DNA of 45,000 nucleotides from Tubiluchus corallicola (GCA_030141605.1 JAQGDQ010000206.1:95001-140000), one strand, 5' to 3'; counted from the first letter of the stretch, positions 1 through 13,829 are shown. A program made the numbers and translations. Notes: generated by a model not told the origin, from the letters alone.

Positions 1-895
1 TACTTGGAAGTATTCAGGGTACGGTAATATACAGCGTGGTTGCAATACTTGGAAGTATTCAGTGTACAGTAATATACAGGGCGGTTGCAAAACTTGGAAG
101 TATTCACGGTACAGTAATATACGGGGTGGTTAGAATACTTGGAAGTATTCAGGGTACAGTAATATACAGTGTGGTTGCAATACTTGGAAGTATTCAGGGT
201 ACAGTAATATACAGGGTGGTTGCAATACTTGGAAGTATTCAGGGTACGGTAATATACAGCGTGGTTGCAATACTTGGAAGTATTCAGGGTACGGTAATAT
301 ACAGGGTGGTTGCAATACTTGGAAGTATTCACGGTACAGTAATATACGGGGTGGTTAGAATACTTGGAAGTATTCAGGGAACAGTAATATGCAGGGTGAT
401 TGCAATACTTGGAAGTATTCAGGGTACAGTAATAAACAGGGTGGTTGCAATACTTGGAAGTATTCACGGTACAGTAATATACGGGGTGGTTAGAATACTT
501 GGAAGTATTCAGGGAACAGTAATATGCAGGGTGATTGCAATACTTGGAAGTATTCAGGGTACAGTAATATACGGGGTGGTTAGAATACTTGGAAGTATTC
601 AGGGTACAGTAATATACAGGGTGGTGGAATACTTGGAAGTATTCAAGGTACAGTAATATACAGGCTGGTTGCAATACTTGGAAGTATTCAGGGTACAATA
701 ATACACAGCGTGGTTGCAAAACTTGAGATTATTCAGGGTACAGTAATATACAGGGTGGTGGAATACTTGGAAGTATTCAGGGCACAGTAATATACAGGGT
801 GGTTGCAATACTTGGAAGTATTCAGGGTACAGTAATATACAGGGTGGTTGCAATACTTGAAAGTATTCAGGGTACAGTAATATATAGAGGGGTGG
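1..895. repeat. 45-bp minisatellite, about 20 units
   Basis: A unit beginning TACTTGGAAGTATTC recurs at 1, 46, 91 and so on with a 45-bp period to about 895, where it decays. A few late units are one base shorter. Because 45 is divisible by three and the units lack stops, one plus-strand frame stays open from 36 to 656, reading a 15-residue repeat (VVAILGSIQGTVIYR-like). No splice context or non-repetitive extension supports a real protein. The array starts at or before the window edge. Confidence 0.95.
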
Positions 896-1077
896 AAAAA
901 CGACGAGTAACAGTACAGTATAATTTATTGCATCAAAGTATTGCTCAATCAATTGAAAATCTATCGGGCCTTCAATATGTAGTTTAGAAACTTGTTGCAC
1001 CTCGTACAGCCTGCAATCTTGAGGGGTATAACTGGACTAGGCCCAAATGAGTAGTTAAGAAATTCACGGGACTTTAA

Positions 1078-1254
1078 CCCCGTCAAACACGTTGGAGTTG
1101 TCCTAAATGTAAATTGGAAGGCGAGATAATCCGAGAGCATGCCTTTGATCAGTATTCAAAAGACAAGCTTGTGAGACACCCGCAAGATGCGTTGGATGAT
1201 CTTGAATTCGACCTTGATCTCTTTGATCATACCTTTCACAACTCTTTACTCTAG
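1078..1254 (+). other. candidate terminal exon fragment, unrecognised
   Basis: An open stretch of 58 codons follows an in-frame TAA (1075-1077) and ends at TAG 1252-1254. It contains a C-x2-C pair (CPKC) and an acidic, leucine-rich tail (DDLEFDLDLFDH), and an AATAAA follows at 1286-1291. The composition is more protein-like than its surroundings, and the layout fits a last exon with a short 3' UTR. I do not recognise the protein. It could equally be a transposon gene end or chance. Its 3' part is repeated exactly in the following tandem duplication. Confidence 0.25.
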
Positions 1255-1648
1255 ATATTGAATGCATTTTACCACATTTAAAATGAATAAATCTATATTA
1301 ATTCTGGTTTTTACTACAAAACCGTTGTAGGCAAAGGTTTATTTCACTATTTTGTCATGATGCTTTATATTGCAAAAGGCTAATTTCCTCTATTAGCAGA
1401 GTATTCAAAAGACAAGCTTGTGAGACACCCGCAAGATGCGTTGGATGATCTTGAATTCGACCTTGATCTCTTTGATCATACCTTTCACAACTCTTTACTC
1501 TAGATATTGAATGCATTTTACCACATTTAAAATGAATAAATCTATATTAATTCTGGTTTTTACTACAAAACCGTTGTAGGCAAAGGTTTATTTCACTATT
1601 TTGTCATGATGCTTTATATTGCAAAAGGCTAATTTCCTCTATTAGCAG
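1151..1648. repeat. exact 249-bp tandem duplication
   Basis: 1151-1399 and 1400-1648 are identical as far as I can read them; each starts AGTATTCAAAAGAC and ends CTCTATTAGCAG. The unit holds the 3' part of the 1078-1254 reading frame, its stop codon (TAG at 1252 and again at 1501) and an AATAAA (1286 and 1535). Absence of divergence points to a very recent event or an assembly duplication. Confidence 0.9.
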
Positions 1649-1983
1649 AAGTACCGACCGCCCACACACTTACATTTATACCCAATCCTCTAATTGATGG
1701 AATTCGTGCAAACATTTGAACCTGTTTCAGGCTTCAGCAGTGTTCAATGCGACCATATCATACAGCTTAGTTCCATTATGACTGCGGCGCTCAAACCAGG
1801 GAAACCTATTGTAGATCAATAAACCCGATTTGACTACAGCCTGCGCATCGATTTGTCAGAGAGGTGTGCTGCGCGCACGCAAATAGTACGCAATGACTGA
1901 AATAACTTACATACTGTACACGAAGGACATGAAGGAAATCACAATAACTGTATAATCCTCTGATAAGCAGGGAGGGTGGATAG
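1649..1983. other. no gene or clear repeat seen
   Basis: Single-copy-looking AT-rich sequence. Short reading frames here have no family resemblance I can name. Confidence 0.5.
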
Positions 1984-2425
1984 TAGGGGTGAACATTCTC
2001 CATCAAAAAGCGAATTCGAATCGATTCGATTTTTTACTCTTATTTTTTTATAACTCAAATCAAACCGAATTTCAAGACTTCGAATCCGGAATCGAATTCA
2101 AATGCAGTTTTAAGCATTTGCGACCAAATTTTTAAATCATTTCTAAAAAGCAGTGTCACAAAGCTTACGCATAGCAGCACAGGGATATCACCTGATTCGG
2201 TTCTGCGGTAAAAACAGTAATAGATCTAATTTGTTTACAAAGTGCACACAGAAATCGTAGCTAAATTGCGCTGCAAACGTTAAATTATGATTGCCGCTTT
2301 GAACGTTTTAATGAGAAAAAAGTTCGTAGTTAAAGTGGCGAATTATTTAAAATCATAATTTTACGTTCGAATCGAACTCGAATTAAAAAAATCGTTCGAA
2401 CTCAAACGTTCGATGCTCACCCCTA
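1984..2425. mobile_element. TIR element, family E copy 1 (hAT-like MITE)
   Basis: The left end TAGGGGTGAACATTC and the right end, read inverted, TAGGGGTGAGCATCGAAC form terminal inverted repeats. Both subterminal regions are rich in TTCGAA/ATCGAT palindromes. A related copy lies at 22608-22937. No coding capacity. I could not find a matching 8-bp target duplication, so the hAT assignment rests on the terminus type only. Confidence 0.6.
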
Positions 2426-2963
2426 AAGACCACTACATCGGTGTGATTAGTTTACCCAGAGTTTTTAACTAAAACATGAACGGATTAACAATTACGTTAA
2501 TAAGGCTGTAGCCTTAGGCCTTATATTTTGAGAGGCCCTCTCTTGACCAATTAAAGCCACATAATGTTATTAATTTTAGTAAACAGGTTAAGAAATTTAT
2601 TCAAATTGAACTTGCCTTGCTAAAGATAAGTGTATTAAATTCAGCAGTTCAAAATATTGAATATACACACAGCTTTCAAAAAATGTTCCCCAAATTAAGT
2701 TGTAATCCTTCATCCTGGTAACGTTTGATGGTCATCCCTAGTCGACAGACAGAGGTTTTCAATATCTGAAGAGTCTGGATTAACGTGTGACAATGAATTT
2801 GGCTTTAAACGCAAGACAACCTGTAATTAGATTTGCATTCTGGGCTTCATTAATACAAAACTTGACAAGTTACTGTGCCTGACTCTTTGGGGTTTCCTGA
2901 CATGGACTAATATTAATTTTAAAGCTCAACAGACAGACTGATGACTTACCGTCGTCTGAACGT
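2426..2963. other. no gene seen
   Basis: AT-rich intergenic sequence between the family E and family B elements. No splice-supported exon or repeat that I can name. Confidence 0.5.
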
Positions 2964-3622
2964 TTAAAGCACAAGAAAACCCTCCACTTACATAAAGCTT
3001 AAAAAATCGTCTTGAAATTTTATACCACTTACGCACTACCTTTTCGTATGCATGGCTTGCATCGGCAGTCACGCTGTATAAAATGTGTAAATTTAAACTC
3101 CCGCGATGACCGTTAGGCGCAGCCATTTTAATCGTAGGTCGTTTGAAACAAGTTTTGATAACACTGAGAAAAGCTTGAAAAAATAATCACAGCATTCGTA
3201 GCATACATGTTGCTAATTAAGTAAAATTTTAAATTACTGTATCTTGTCAATAAGATTAAAAATACGTTTTTGGCTAGTGAGTGGCGCACCCTGGAGGGTG
3301 AGTCAGTGACATTTTACCAATTGTCACAAACATTTTAAATGATTAGTCTAGTTACATAAGAATGTCCAGCAGGTAAGTGAAATGCTAAGTAATGCAGATT
3401 TGCACAGAAAGTTTTTTGGGTCATAATTTAACATTGCCTTTTTATCCCCTATTTTAGTGATGGCGCCGTCGGAACAGTATTGCGGGAGATTTAAAATGAA
3501 AACAAACGAAAATTCCTTTCAAGACGAATGCGATATGTGCATAAAATTGCTGTAAAGTAGTATAATTTTTTAAGGCGATTTTTCTGAAATCTACTTCAGG
3601 TGCCCCTTTTCGTATCCTTTAA
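2964..3622 (+). mobile_element. TTAA-flanked repeat, family B copy 1 (full length)
   Basis: Starts TTAAAGCACAAGAAAAC and ends in ATCCTTTAA, so both ends carry TTAA followed by a related inverted A-rich terminus. The body is shared with copies near 3.7, 18.6, 19.6, 25.2 and 40.6 kb, for example GCAGTATTGCGGGAGATTT near 3475. No conserved reading frame: the open minus-strand frame at 2926-3126 is broken by indels in the other copies. The plus orientation is arbitrary. TTAA flanks suggest a piggyBac-type non-autonomous element. Confidence 0.75.
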
Positions 3623-4049
3623 AGTTCCTTTAAGAGCAATAAACCAATTATTATGCAAGGCTAAAAACGTTAGTCTTGCAATTTTGTGTCACATACATGT
3701 TACCAGGTGAATGATGGGATGGTCGCAAGGTACAGCCATTTTGACGATAAGACGTTTGTAACATGTTTAGATAACATTGGACATGTTTTAAAAAATCAGA
3801 ACATTCGATACAGACACTTCACTAGCTAAGCAAAAGTATAAGTTACTGTTTCTTGTCACTAGGTTTAACAATAATATTTTCTGAAGAGCCGGTGAGGTTT
3901 TTGGTGCACACTAAGACACTCAGCTGGTGCGAAAATCTTGAATTATTGAGTTTTTTTATTTACATAACTGACATTATGTCAGTTAAGTATAAACAGGTAA
4001 GGGTAATGCACGTAATATAACTTTGTATGAAAATTTTTTGAGACATATG

Positions 4050-4516
<467 letters not shown>

Positions 4517-4551
4517 GACATATGTTAAAATTCCCTTTGCTTCTCCTTTAA

Positions 4552-5090
4552 ACCGAAACATAAAAACTCGTCTGCTACAGCATGGGTGAAAGTAAATTTA
4601 TAGCCTATTTTTAACAATAACAATCTATGCGTATTCAACTGGGGCTCAATCGGTAGGAATTATTATAAATTTTATTGGTTGCACGATTTCTACAAACGGC
4701 GACCATGCGAAGCTTAAACACCTGGAATCATTTGCCAATATCATCCACCATATATGGGCATAAATTATTAACGACAACAGATAAAAGATGAGTGCTTACC
4801 GGCGTTACCACGTAATTAAGTGTTGAAGAAAAATAGCCCATGAATAATGTAATAAATTTATGCCATTGTCTACACATAGACGGGTCTAGATTGCACAATG
4901 ATGCCATTATGAATAACAGTATCTCATTTTAATATTATCCTCTGACTCCGTGAAAGGCTTGACTGAAGAATAATGTTATTCAGTCGAACCGCTTATGTTA
5001 TTCCAGCACCATCAGGACGAAACAAAGAGAAAAGGAGAAAAAAGATGTGGAAGAGATGATGACATTGCGATTAGTGTCGATGAAGAATAC
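4552..5090. other. no gene seen
   Basis: AT-rich sequence with no recognisable exon or repeat boundary. Confidence 0.5.
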
Positions 5091-5094
5091 GTAG

Positions 5095-5400
<306 letters not shown>

Positions 5401-5670
5401 ACACTGGGTGTTGATGAAAACAACATAGAACAAGAAGAAGGAGGAGCAGAAGGAAGAGAAGAAAATAAAATAAAGAACAGGAAAATTTGAAGATGCATGA
5501 ACACTTTGAGCCTTTCTTTCTAACACCCTCCGTCAGCATTACAGTTTCATTACCTCAAATGTGGAGATAAAATAATAAACTACTATTGAAATAAATTGTT
5601 TGTGAAGAAGTTCATTCTTCCCGCATGTTTCAAAAGGTGCGATAGACCCACCCAGAAGCTTTTTTAAAGT

Positions 5671-6265
5671 TTAAAGGAAAACACAACCCAATCGTAAACT
5701 ACAGCTAAAAACAATCTATCCTATAAAATATTGAAAGGGAACATATTATTTTTTTCAAAAATGACTTTTGTTAAAGAATTATTACCACAGAAACGTAATT
5801 TTTGTTCACCCGGGTACTTCTTCTTTGTTAAATACATTCCGCCATTCGCCAGTTAGACTGGCACTAGCGCCTGCATTTCGAAAATGCCTTGCACAAAGAT
5901 ACAGGTGCTGTGCCTCTCAGTTCAGAGTTATTCAGTTGTGATGTGGCGCACTTGTCAGAGCTCATGCATCAGCACACAAGTAAACTTGAAATTTCAACCT
6001 CAAATTTAAAATTTGCCAACTTTTGTATATCATACTGAATATTGTACAACAGCACTGTACTTGAATGCTTCCTTTCGCAAGCAACACGTTCGTGAAACGT
6101 TTCTGCTGTTGAAAATTATGTTCAGTTGTGACGTCATCACTAATTGGGCTCCCCGCCATTAAGAATTAAGTTTTTAACCTATTGTTGACTTATCAGAAAC
6201 GCTTTGACACTATTATACGTGTACTTTTATCGTACTTATTTCAAAATCGCCCTGTTGTCCTTTAA
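5671..6265 (+). mobile_element. TTAA-flanked MITE, family A copy 1
   Basis: Begins TTAAAGGAAAACACAACC and ends TTGTCCTTTAA. Related copies are at 13.8-15.0, 26.9-27.5 and 42.0-42.6 kb, with an end fragment at 8.6 kb. Shared internal blocks include AACATATTATTTTTT near the left and CTCTCAGTTCAGAG in the middle. No conserved coding frame. Non-autonomous TTAA element. Confidence 0.75.
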
Positions 6266-6666
6266 TGCACGAAAGTACGCGATTATAAATGTACTTCACA
6301 GTAAATTTGATGTAGGGTAGTTGTTTGCTAAAAGAAGAACAGTGTAAAAAGTTTCATAATTTAATGCTTAACGTAACGTATTTATCCAAACAATACTAAA
6401 TGACTCAATTTATCTCATATATGAGCTTCATTCATTACATCCTTCCATTTTAAGCACTAAATGCTTAAATACGATTTTTTTATCATACGATTCACTTTAA
6501 ATTTTCAGATTATTTCCATTACTTTTTTTCTTTCACTGTGTGGGACAATCTAACAAGCCCTGCTTTTTGATTACCCTCAACACATTTACATTTGTATATA
6601 GGTGAACAGTGTGTGAGGCTTTTCCTGTGCAGAAACGATGAAAAGCTTATTTGTATTATGTTCATT

Positions 6667-7091
6667 GTAGGCCCTTTCACTATATATTGCACATGAAACT
6701 ATTGTAAATGTGTAATGTGAAATAAATGACTTATGACTTAAAAATATAACATACTAAATCATAACGTAAAGAAATAATTCAAAACATTGTCAAAATAAGA
6801 CCTTGGAAATAAATCGTTATACATCCTACTTGTAGAAGAATTTTGTGGGTACATCAGAAATTGCTATGGCATCAGAAGATGCCTATGATGCAGTCGCAAT
6901 ATATGGCCTCCAATCAATTATAATGCTATTTTAATGTTTCTGCCACCCTAACAAGCCAAGCTTTGAAGGTGTCATACAGCAACTCTTTTATTTGGTTAAT
7001 TTGACTTATTATTATTATTAGGCCCTTTCACTAGATATTGTACATGAAACTATTGTAAATGTGTAACGTGAAATAAACGACTTATGACTTA
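6667..7091 (+). repeat. two LINE-like 3' tails
   Basis: A 75-bp segment starting GGCCCTTTCAC and ending AATAAAYGACTTATGACTTA occurs at about 6668-6742 and 7020-7091 with few differences. The polyadenylation-like AATAAA next to a terminal short repeat is typical of non-LTR retrotransposon 3' ends. No reverse transcriptase sequence is visible beside them. Confidence 0.5.
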
Positions 7092-7779
7092 TTCAACCCA
7101 CAAAAAGCAGTCAATAACAAGTTTTCTAGAAACACGTGAAAGAGTAAACGTAACCTTCAGCAATGTATCACGTGGTTTTTATTAGCCATTCAGAATAGTA
7201 GCAACATGAATTATACATGTCCCGAGTGTAAATATTTCATCGTACCACTTGTACAAATAGTGGCCAATTAATTTACTCAGCTTCCGCGGACGGAAGCTGA
7301 TGAGCTACCTAATCAGAGGCGTGTCGTGCAGTATTTGCACCGGAGCAAGGGTTACGTTTATCTTGGGCGCCAGATAACAGAATTCAATTCAAATTATTTT
7401 CTCAATGGCAGTTAAAATTCGACATAATTATTTTTACATTTCATTGCAACTGAGAAGGAGCAGCGAAAGACCTACTTGGTCAGCTAACCCTTATTAAAAA
7501 TACAAGTTTACTCAAAGGCTCATGACATTTTTTAGGTGTTTGGGTATATATAAAAGGCAAAAGCAACAAAAATCAACTCAAAGCAGAAATGCAATTCAAA
7601 GCATAACAAGGAATAACATCAAGGAAAAAATTAATGAAATTCAATGTAGAGTAAAAAATGATGTCAAACAAAAGCAACAAAAATCTACTCAAAGCAAAAA
7701 TGCAATTCCACTCAGAATAAAAGGAAGTTATCACAAGCAATGCAAAACGGAATTTAACTTATAGCAAAAACTTAAATCT
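7092..7779. other. no gene seen; small perfect hairpin at about 7280
   Basis: AT-rich, with a 20-bp hairpin (AGCTTCCG, CGGA loop, CGGAAGCT). The frame at 7522-7764 is lysine/glutamine-rich and looks like low-complexity DNA leading into the 62-bp satellite. Confidence 0.5.
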
Positions 7780-8505
7780 GAAGACGGAAAAAAGATGGAA
7801 TGATTCGTTGAATATCAAAATTATATCAAAAAATTACATCAGAAGACGGAAAAAAGATGGAATGATTCGCAGAATATCAAAATTATATCAAAAAATTACA
7901 CCAGAAGACGGAAAAAAGATGGAATGATTCGCAGAATATCAAAATTATATCAGAAGACGGAAAAAAGATGGAATGATTCGCAGAATATCAAAATTATAGC
8001 AAAAAATTATATCAGAAGACGGAAAAAAGATGGAATGATTCACAGAATATCAAATTTATATCAAAAAAAAATTATATCAGAAGACGGAAAAAAGATGGAA
8101 TGATTCGCAGAATATCAAAATTATATCAAAAAATTATATCAGAAGACGGAAAAGAGATGGAATGATTCGCAGAATATCAAAATTATATCAAAAAATTATA
8201 TCAGAAGACGGAAAAGAGATGGAATGATTCGCAGAATATCAAAATCATATCAAAAAATTATATCAGAAGACCGAAAAAAGATGGAATGATTCGCAGAATA
8301 TCAAAATTATATCAAAAAAATTATATCAGAAGACGGAAAAAAGATGGAATGATTCGCAGAATATCAAAATCATATCAAAAAATTATATCAGAAAACGGAA
8401 AAAAGATGGAATGATTCGCAGAATATCAAAATCATATCAAAAACTTATATCAGAAGACGGAAAAAAGATGGAATGATTCACAAAATATCAAAATTATATA
8501 CAACA
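7780..8505. repeat. 62-bp satellite, about 12 units
   Basis: GAAGACGGAAAAAAGATGG recurs at 7780, 7842, 7904, 7953, 8014, 8080, 8142 and onward to about 8450. The usual period is 62 bp, with one short 49-bp unit and slight length drift in the poly-A part. Very AT-rich, no coding frame. Confidence 0.95.
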
Positions 8506-8589
8506 CTAGGTAAAAGTATTTTCAAATCAAGTTTGTGGTTAACATTATCATACGGATGTGAAACGCAGACTCTCTCTCTAACAAGATCT

Positions 8590-8640
8590 TTAAAGGAAAA
8601 CAGGCTGACTTTTCACATGCCCCACTTTGAAGTACGGTTT
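8590..8640 (-). mobile_element. family A end fragment
   Basis: Starts TTTAAAGGAAAACAGGCTGA and continues through CACTTTGAAGTAC. This matches the inverted right end of family A at 14.93-14.98 kb. Similarity stops after about 50 bp. Confidence 0.5.
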
Positions 8641-10724
8641 GAATAGGCCAAGACTTATACCGGGTAATGTATAAAAGCTAGTGGATGAAAACTACTTAAT
8701 TCACTGACTAAAAAGCAATTGCTGTTTTTGAATTAACACCTAAATTTTGTATCATTCATGGCGAAGAAACTGTTGAAAAATTGCTTATTAAATTGGCCTT
8801 CTTTCGATCATTAAAGGTCTCAAGAGCCTGAAATCAAGGAAAATATAAGCCCCAGGACCCCACTGGGGCAGCTTTCAGCGCTCTCCCAGACTTAGATGAC
8901 TCTTGTTCTGTTCGCCATGAGACCCATTATACTTTAAGCACTGATTTCGCTTGTCCACGAGTGCTAAGCGCCTTGCCAAAATTACAATGACTGTTTATAA
9001 TATTATTCAGTGAATAAAAACAATACAGGTACTTTAAATAAACATATTATTTCTGCATATTGTTATATTCTTATCGTTTTATCTGTCATTTCAAATGAAA
9101 ACCAAGATTTCTGTCACTAAATAATAATTACTACAATTACTGGTATTAGTAATTTAGTGCTTTGATGAACGTGCAAAGCGCCACTTCGTAAATCATCACA
9201 GATAGATAATAGCAGGTTGCAATGGACAACGTCACAGAATGTACTGGACGTAAGTGCGAATAAGCAGTAAGTACAGCTATGGACAGCAGAAGATGCTTGT
9301 GGCTAGGCCGGAATCTAGCGCACTGTTAAGACAAATCGTTTAAGATCAGACAGTGACTTTACCTATGGGAGAAATACACAGAAAAGAATGGCAAACAAAA
9401 CCGGCTGAACGTGTATTGGACCCAGTAGTCACTCGTCTATTTACTAGCCAGCCTTGACGATGCGTAACTTCAGTCTCTAAACGCACAGGCCAGCTTTGTG
9501 TAGCTGATTGATTTAAATCTGACGAATGTTGTGCCTCTCTTCCCCTCTTAACCAATAACTTTTACCTTTTCTTTCAACACATTGTCCATCTTACGTTCCT
9601 TTTACCTTCATCTTCCACACGCCACTTTCACTTTCAGACATTTATAATGCAGTTGTCTCAGTTTGGATCAAATCAACGTTTCTGTTCTTATACTAAGTTT
9701 TTTTACTGCAGTAATAGTGCAGAATTGCTACACTATTCTACAATCTACGCAAGATGTGCAAATACAATATTTACAAGAGCGTGGTAAAGACACAGAGAGA
9801 TTAAATGCTTACATGTGTCTATTGTGTACAAGGAATTTATGCAAGTTAACTTTATATAAGCGGCTTTTAAATAATTTAATATTTTGTGCAGTTACGAGGG
9901 TTGCAACATCAACATATGCAGGCAATGAGTTCTAGATCGGTACAACACGATTTGAGAAAAACTGACCAAATGATACTTTAGCTGTTCGACACACTAAAAG
10001 CTTCAGAGAATGATTTTGCCTTGTTCTACTTGGGTAAAAAATTTGGGTACTTGGGTACAACAAAGTCAACATCGACTTCTCTATGAATAATTTGGTAGCA
10101 TAAAGCTAAATCTTTTTGAATGCGTTTCTCCTCTAAAGACTTTAGATGTAGAATCTCCAGACGCTAAGGATATGACATATACATAAATTACATCTGTAAA
10201 ACAGGCGTCGAGTAAAGTATCGCTGTACACTTTCTATACGGATAGGATATGGCAGATGCATGTATTACATTCATATACCACGCCTCTAAGTGCTCTTTGA
10301 TTTTATCTTACAACCAGAAGTTTTTCAATTGTCTGTTCATCTGTCCGCTTGCATTCCACGCATCCTGTAGTAGCAATTGCTTGAAAACTTAAAGACTCAA
10401 TTGAGTATTTACTTAAGAAAATTCTTGCACATAACCTGTCTTCCCTATTGACTTTAAAATGCAATCCCATAGGCCCTTTAATACCACCATTGTCTGATAA
10501 GAAGACCGGTTTTCACCCGGTCATAAAGTGTAAGTTTGTTTCTAGTCTCGTAGCAGCGACTATAAAAAATGAGTAAAGTTAGGGTGGCTTTTGCTGTTTG
10601 GTTAAAGGAACATTCTGAACGTATTTCAAGTGCCCTCCCAGTTGAAGTTGCAAAATTAAGGCAAAAATACAGTAAAAGTGTAAAAGAAACTGTAAAACAA
10701 GGAAGAAAGAGAGGGGGAAAAGAG
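8641..10724. other. no gene recognised over 2 kb
   Basis: AT-rich non-coding sequence. Short open frames (for example 9663-9935 plus and 9346-9555 minus) show no family motif and no splice support. Confidence 0.5.
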
Positions 10725-10734
10725 ATTATTATTA

Positions 10735-10816
<82 letters not shown>

Positions 10817-10824
10817 TACTACTG

Positions 10825-10913
<89 letters not shown>

Positions 10914-10945
10914 GCTGTTGTTGTTGTTGTTATTATTACAACTCT
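10725..10945. repeat. (TTA)n/(CTA)n microsatellite abutting a LINE-like 3' end
   Basis: A long TTA tract with a CTA core and a short TTG end. Right after it, CTCTTTATTGATAATAAAT reads on the minus strand as an AATAAA-type terminus running into an (AAT)n tail. Similar sequence follows the TTA tract at 25.85 kb. Confidence 0.85.
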
Positions 10946-11639
10946 TTATTGATAATAAATATTTACATATTTACCAATCCCTTCTATTTGGTGCTGGATG
11001 GTTTATAGTACTATGCTTCAAAATCAGTTAACAAATCAAATTTTGTACTTAATGTACAAAAAACTTTACACACATCCTAAAATAGTACGGCAAAGTGTCA
11101 ATCACGATGAGCCTAAAATAAAATACACAAAAGTTTTCAGCAATTCATCTTAAAACAACTCTCGTAAAAACAACGTTAATGTCACGGTTTGAACATGAAG
11201 AAGAAACGAGTTTTTTCTTGTTCTGCAATGGGGCAATGAAATATTAAATAATTCAACAGTTTGCTTATCAAGATTACCATCAAAATATTTTCATTTATAT
11301 AACCAAGTCTGCACAAAAGCTCCCTAAAAACAGTTTACTAAGGGCAAATGCTTCAACCTTACGTTGTCAGGGTGTAACAGGTAATTTCAGAGGCATTAAC
11401 CAAATTTTGGACCGAGAAAAAGAAAGCATGCTGTACACCGCGCAGATTTGCAAAAGCCATCTTTTACGAGGCCAGTCTGTTTACACAAATCATTACGCAA
11501 ACAAAGTCGAATTCTACATGAATGAATCTTATTATCTAACAGCCTGACATAGTGAATCGTTCCAGTTAAATAACGTGTCCAGCCCTGGATTAACCATTAA
11601 GCAAAAAAGCAGTAAAATATGTCTGAATAAACGTGACGG

Positions 11640-12315
11640 CTTCTGAGTTTGTTTACTAACTGACGGTAATTATGATATTTTCACACATATCAATTTCATT
11701 AAGAGAAGAAAATGAAAGTATTTGCAGTTTGCACTGTGTTTGCAGGGATAAGTTTTGTTCACCTTGTATATTATGTTCACCTATGCTGCTCGTTTACAAT
11801 AAGTTGCACTGCACTATGTTTATTGGTATCCAATTCGCATGTAGATATGCTGAATGGCTTCCCTTTCATAAGATCTAATCGTCTTTGTACTTTTAAACTA
11901 TTATCACTTTTCACGCAGGGCTTTAGGAAAAGTGGGGCCCACACAATTTTTTTTCAAATCGAATAATGTCTCAAAAGTAAAATATACTGGACAATGTCGG
12001 GCGATTTCTGTGTCTGTTTACAATAATATGATGGTACAGTTGGGCATATGTTTAATGCAGACCTATAATATTAAATGGACTAACATGGGTTTCTGTAAAA
12101 GTTGTTAGGTAATTTTTTGTATTTGCATTTCTTTAAGTCAATTTTCTTAAGAAAAGAAAGTGAAAGTTTGTGCCTTGTATTTGCTAGGATAAGTTTTGTT
12201 CACAGCCTCGTTATGCTGATCTTTTGCAGTAATCTGCTGTACTGGGGTATCCAATGTGCATGTAGACATGCTCAATGGCTTCCCTTTATAAGATTCAGAG
12301 TTGTCTCAGCATTTT
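11640..12315 (+). repeat. two diverged copies of a 200-240 bp segment
   Basis: 11640-11880 and about 12085-12315 share an ordered series of blocks: GAAAGT, GGATAAGTTTTGTTCAC, ATCCAAT-GCATGTAGA and ATGGCTTCCCTTT-ATAAGAT. They are separated by roughly 440 bp, with substitutions and indels that break the open frames. Probably an old duplication or two copies of one repeat; function unknown. Confidence 0.6.
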
Positions 12316-12835
12316 TAATCCAATGCCACTTTTTATTTAATGTAAGGCTGATGATCCAGCATTTACTGTAAATAAATCTTTCTGCAAGTTTTTTTTCCAT
12401 TTCGAAAGATACAATTTCATTTTACATTTTTGTATTGTTTTTATTCTGAAATTATACTATTTATGGAGGTGCTATAATCATTTCAGTGCTTAGGGGTTCT
12501 TGAGGTCTTAATCCGACCATGAATGTCTCCTAGTTTTCATTTTTATTTTTGCTCCTTGTAACCATGGCTCAGATGCAGTCCGTGTACCTACAATGAGCTA
12601 GCATATCTACAAGCGACCTTATAGATATTTGCAGAAACAACATGATAACTGGAGCTGCTTTGCTGGTTTTACCTTAAATCCTTGAAACTCCATTGCAAAC
12701 AGACGTTTAGTCTTTAATGGTCGTTACGTATGTGCAGGTTGTTAAGTAACTGTAGTGTCGCCAAGCCCAAAAATTGTCACAAGTACATTTAATGGCATGT
12801 TAAAGTTTCTAATTATTACAATCTCATCTGTTTTT

Positions 12836-12836
<1 letters not shown>
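12316..12836. other. no gene seen
   Basis: AT-rich spacer between the diverged repeat and the (CT)n tract. Nothing recognisable. Confidence 0.5.
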
Positions 12837-13285
<449 letters not shown>

Positions 13286-13446
13286 CACTTTTATTCGTAC
13301 TCGCGGTACAATCACATCAAATATACAAACAAATCAAGAAGTAAAATAACATTAATTAGCAAAACTTGTAAGCAACAGGAATACGTACAATTAACTGAGA
13401 GTATATTATACGTTAGTGTCATTAGTACCTTGAGTTTAAATAAAGA

Positions 13447-13505
13447 TCTCGTCTCGTCTCGTCTCGTCTCGTCTCGTCTCGTCTCGTCTCGTCTCATCTC
13501 ATCTT
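13447..13505. repeat. (CTCGT)n pentanucleotide repeat
   Basis: About ten tandem CTCGT units, decaying to CATCT and TATCT on the right. It directly follows AATAAAGAT, so it may be the tail of a plus-strand retroelement. Confidence 0.9.
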
Positions 13506-13829
13506 ATCTTAGTATGGCGTACGACTAATTTCCTCCTATTTAAAAATCAAAACAGTTACGTTCTAGAGCCCTTATAACTTCTTTAAAGGAATTTACAGTC
13601 CGTATTTGTTCTTCGCTAGCATTGTTTTTTACATCTAGTGTACAGGAAAAAAGTTTAGAAAGAAAAATTTTCATTTGTGTAAAACGTTTGGTACCCGTTG
13701 CAAATAGATAACAAATTATAACCCACTCTAGAAGAGGCATGAAATCGAGAATTATGTGCAAAGAAGTTGGCTATGTGATTTTCACTATTTAAGCAACTAT
13801 GGTAAAATTTAACAAATCGTTTCTGTAAC

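Noticed and set aside
2926-3126. Conserved protein suggested by MAAPNGHRGSLNL and MAAPNSFRGSLNL in two family B copies
   Set aside because: The similarity follows the DNA repeat. The copies at 18.6 and 25.4 kb carry indels that change frame or introduce stops, so coding is not conserved.
7780-8505. CRISPR array
   Set aside because: Adjacent 62-bp units are nearly identical throughout, with no unique spacers, and the genome is eukaryotic; it is a satellite.
9400-9460. A second tRNA-derived SINE on the minus strand (TGGCTAGTAAA ... GGGTCCAATAC)
   Set aside because: The A box is imperfect and the B box deviates at key positions; too weak to annotate.
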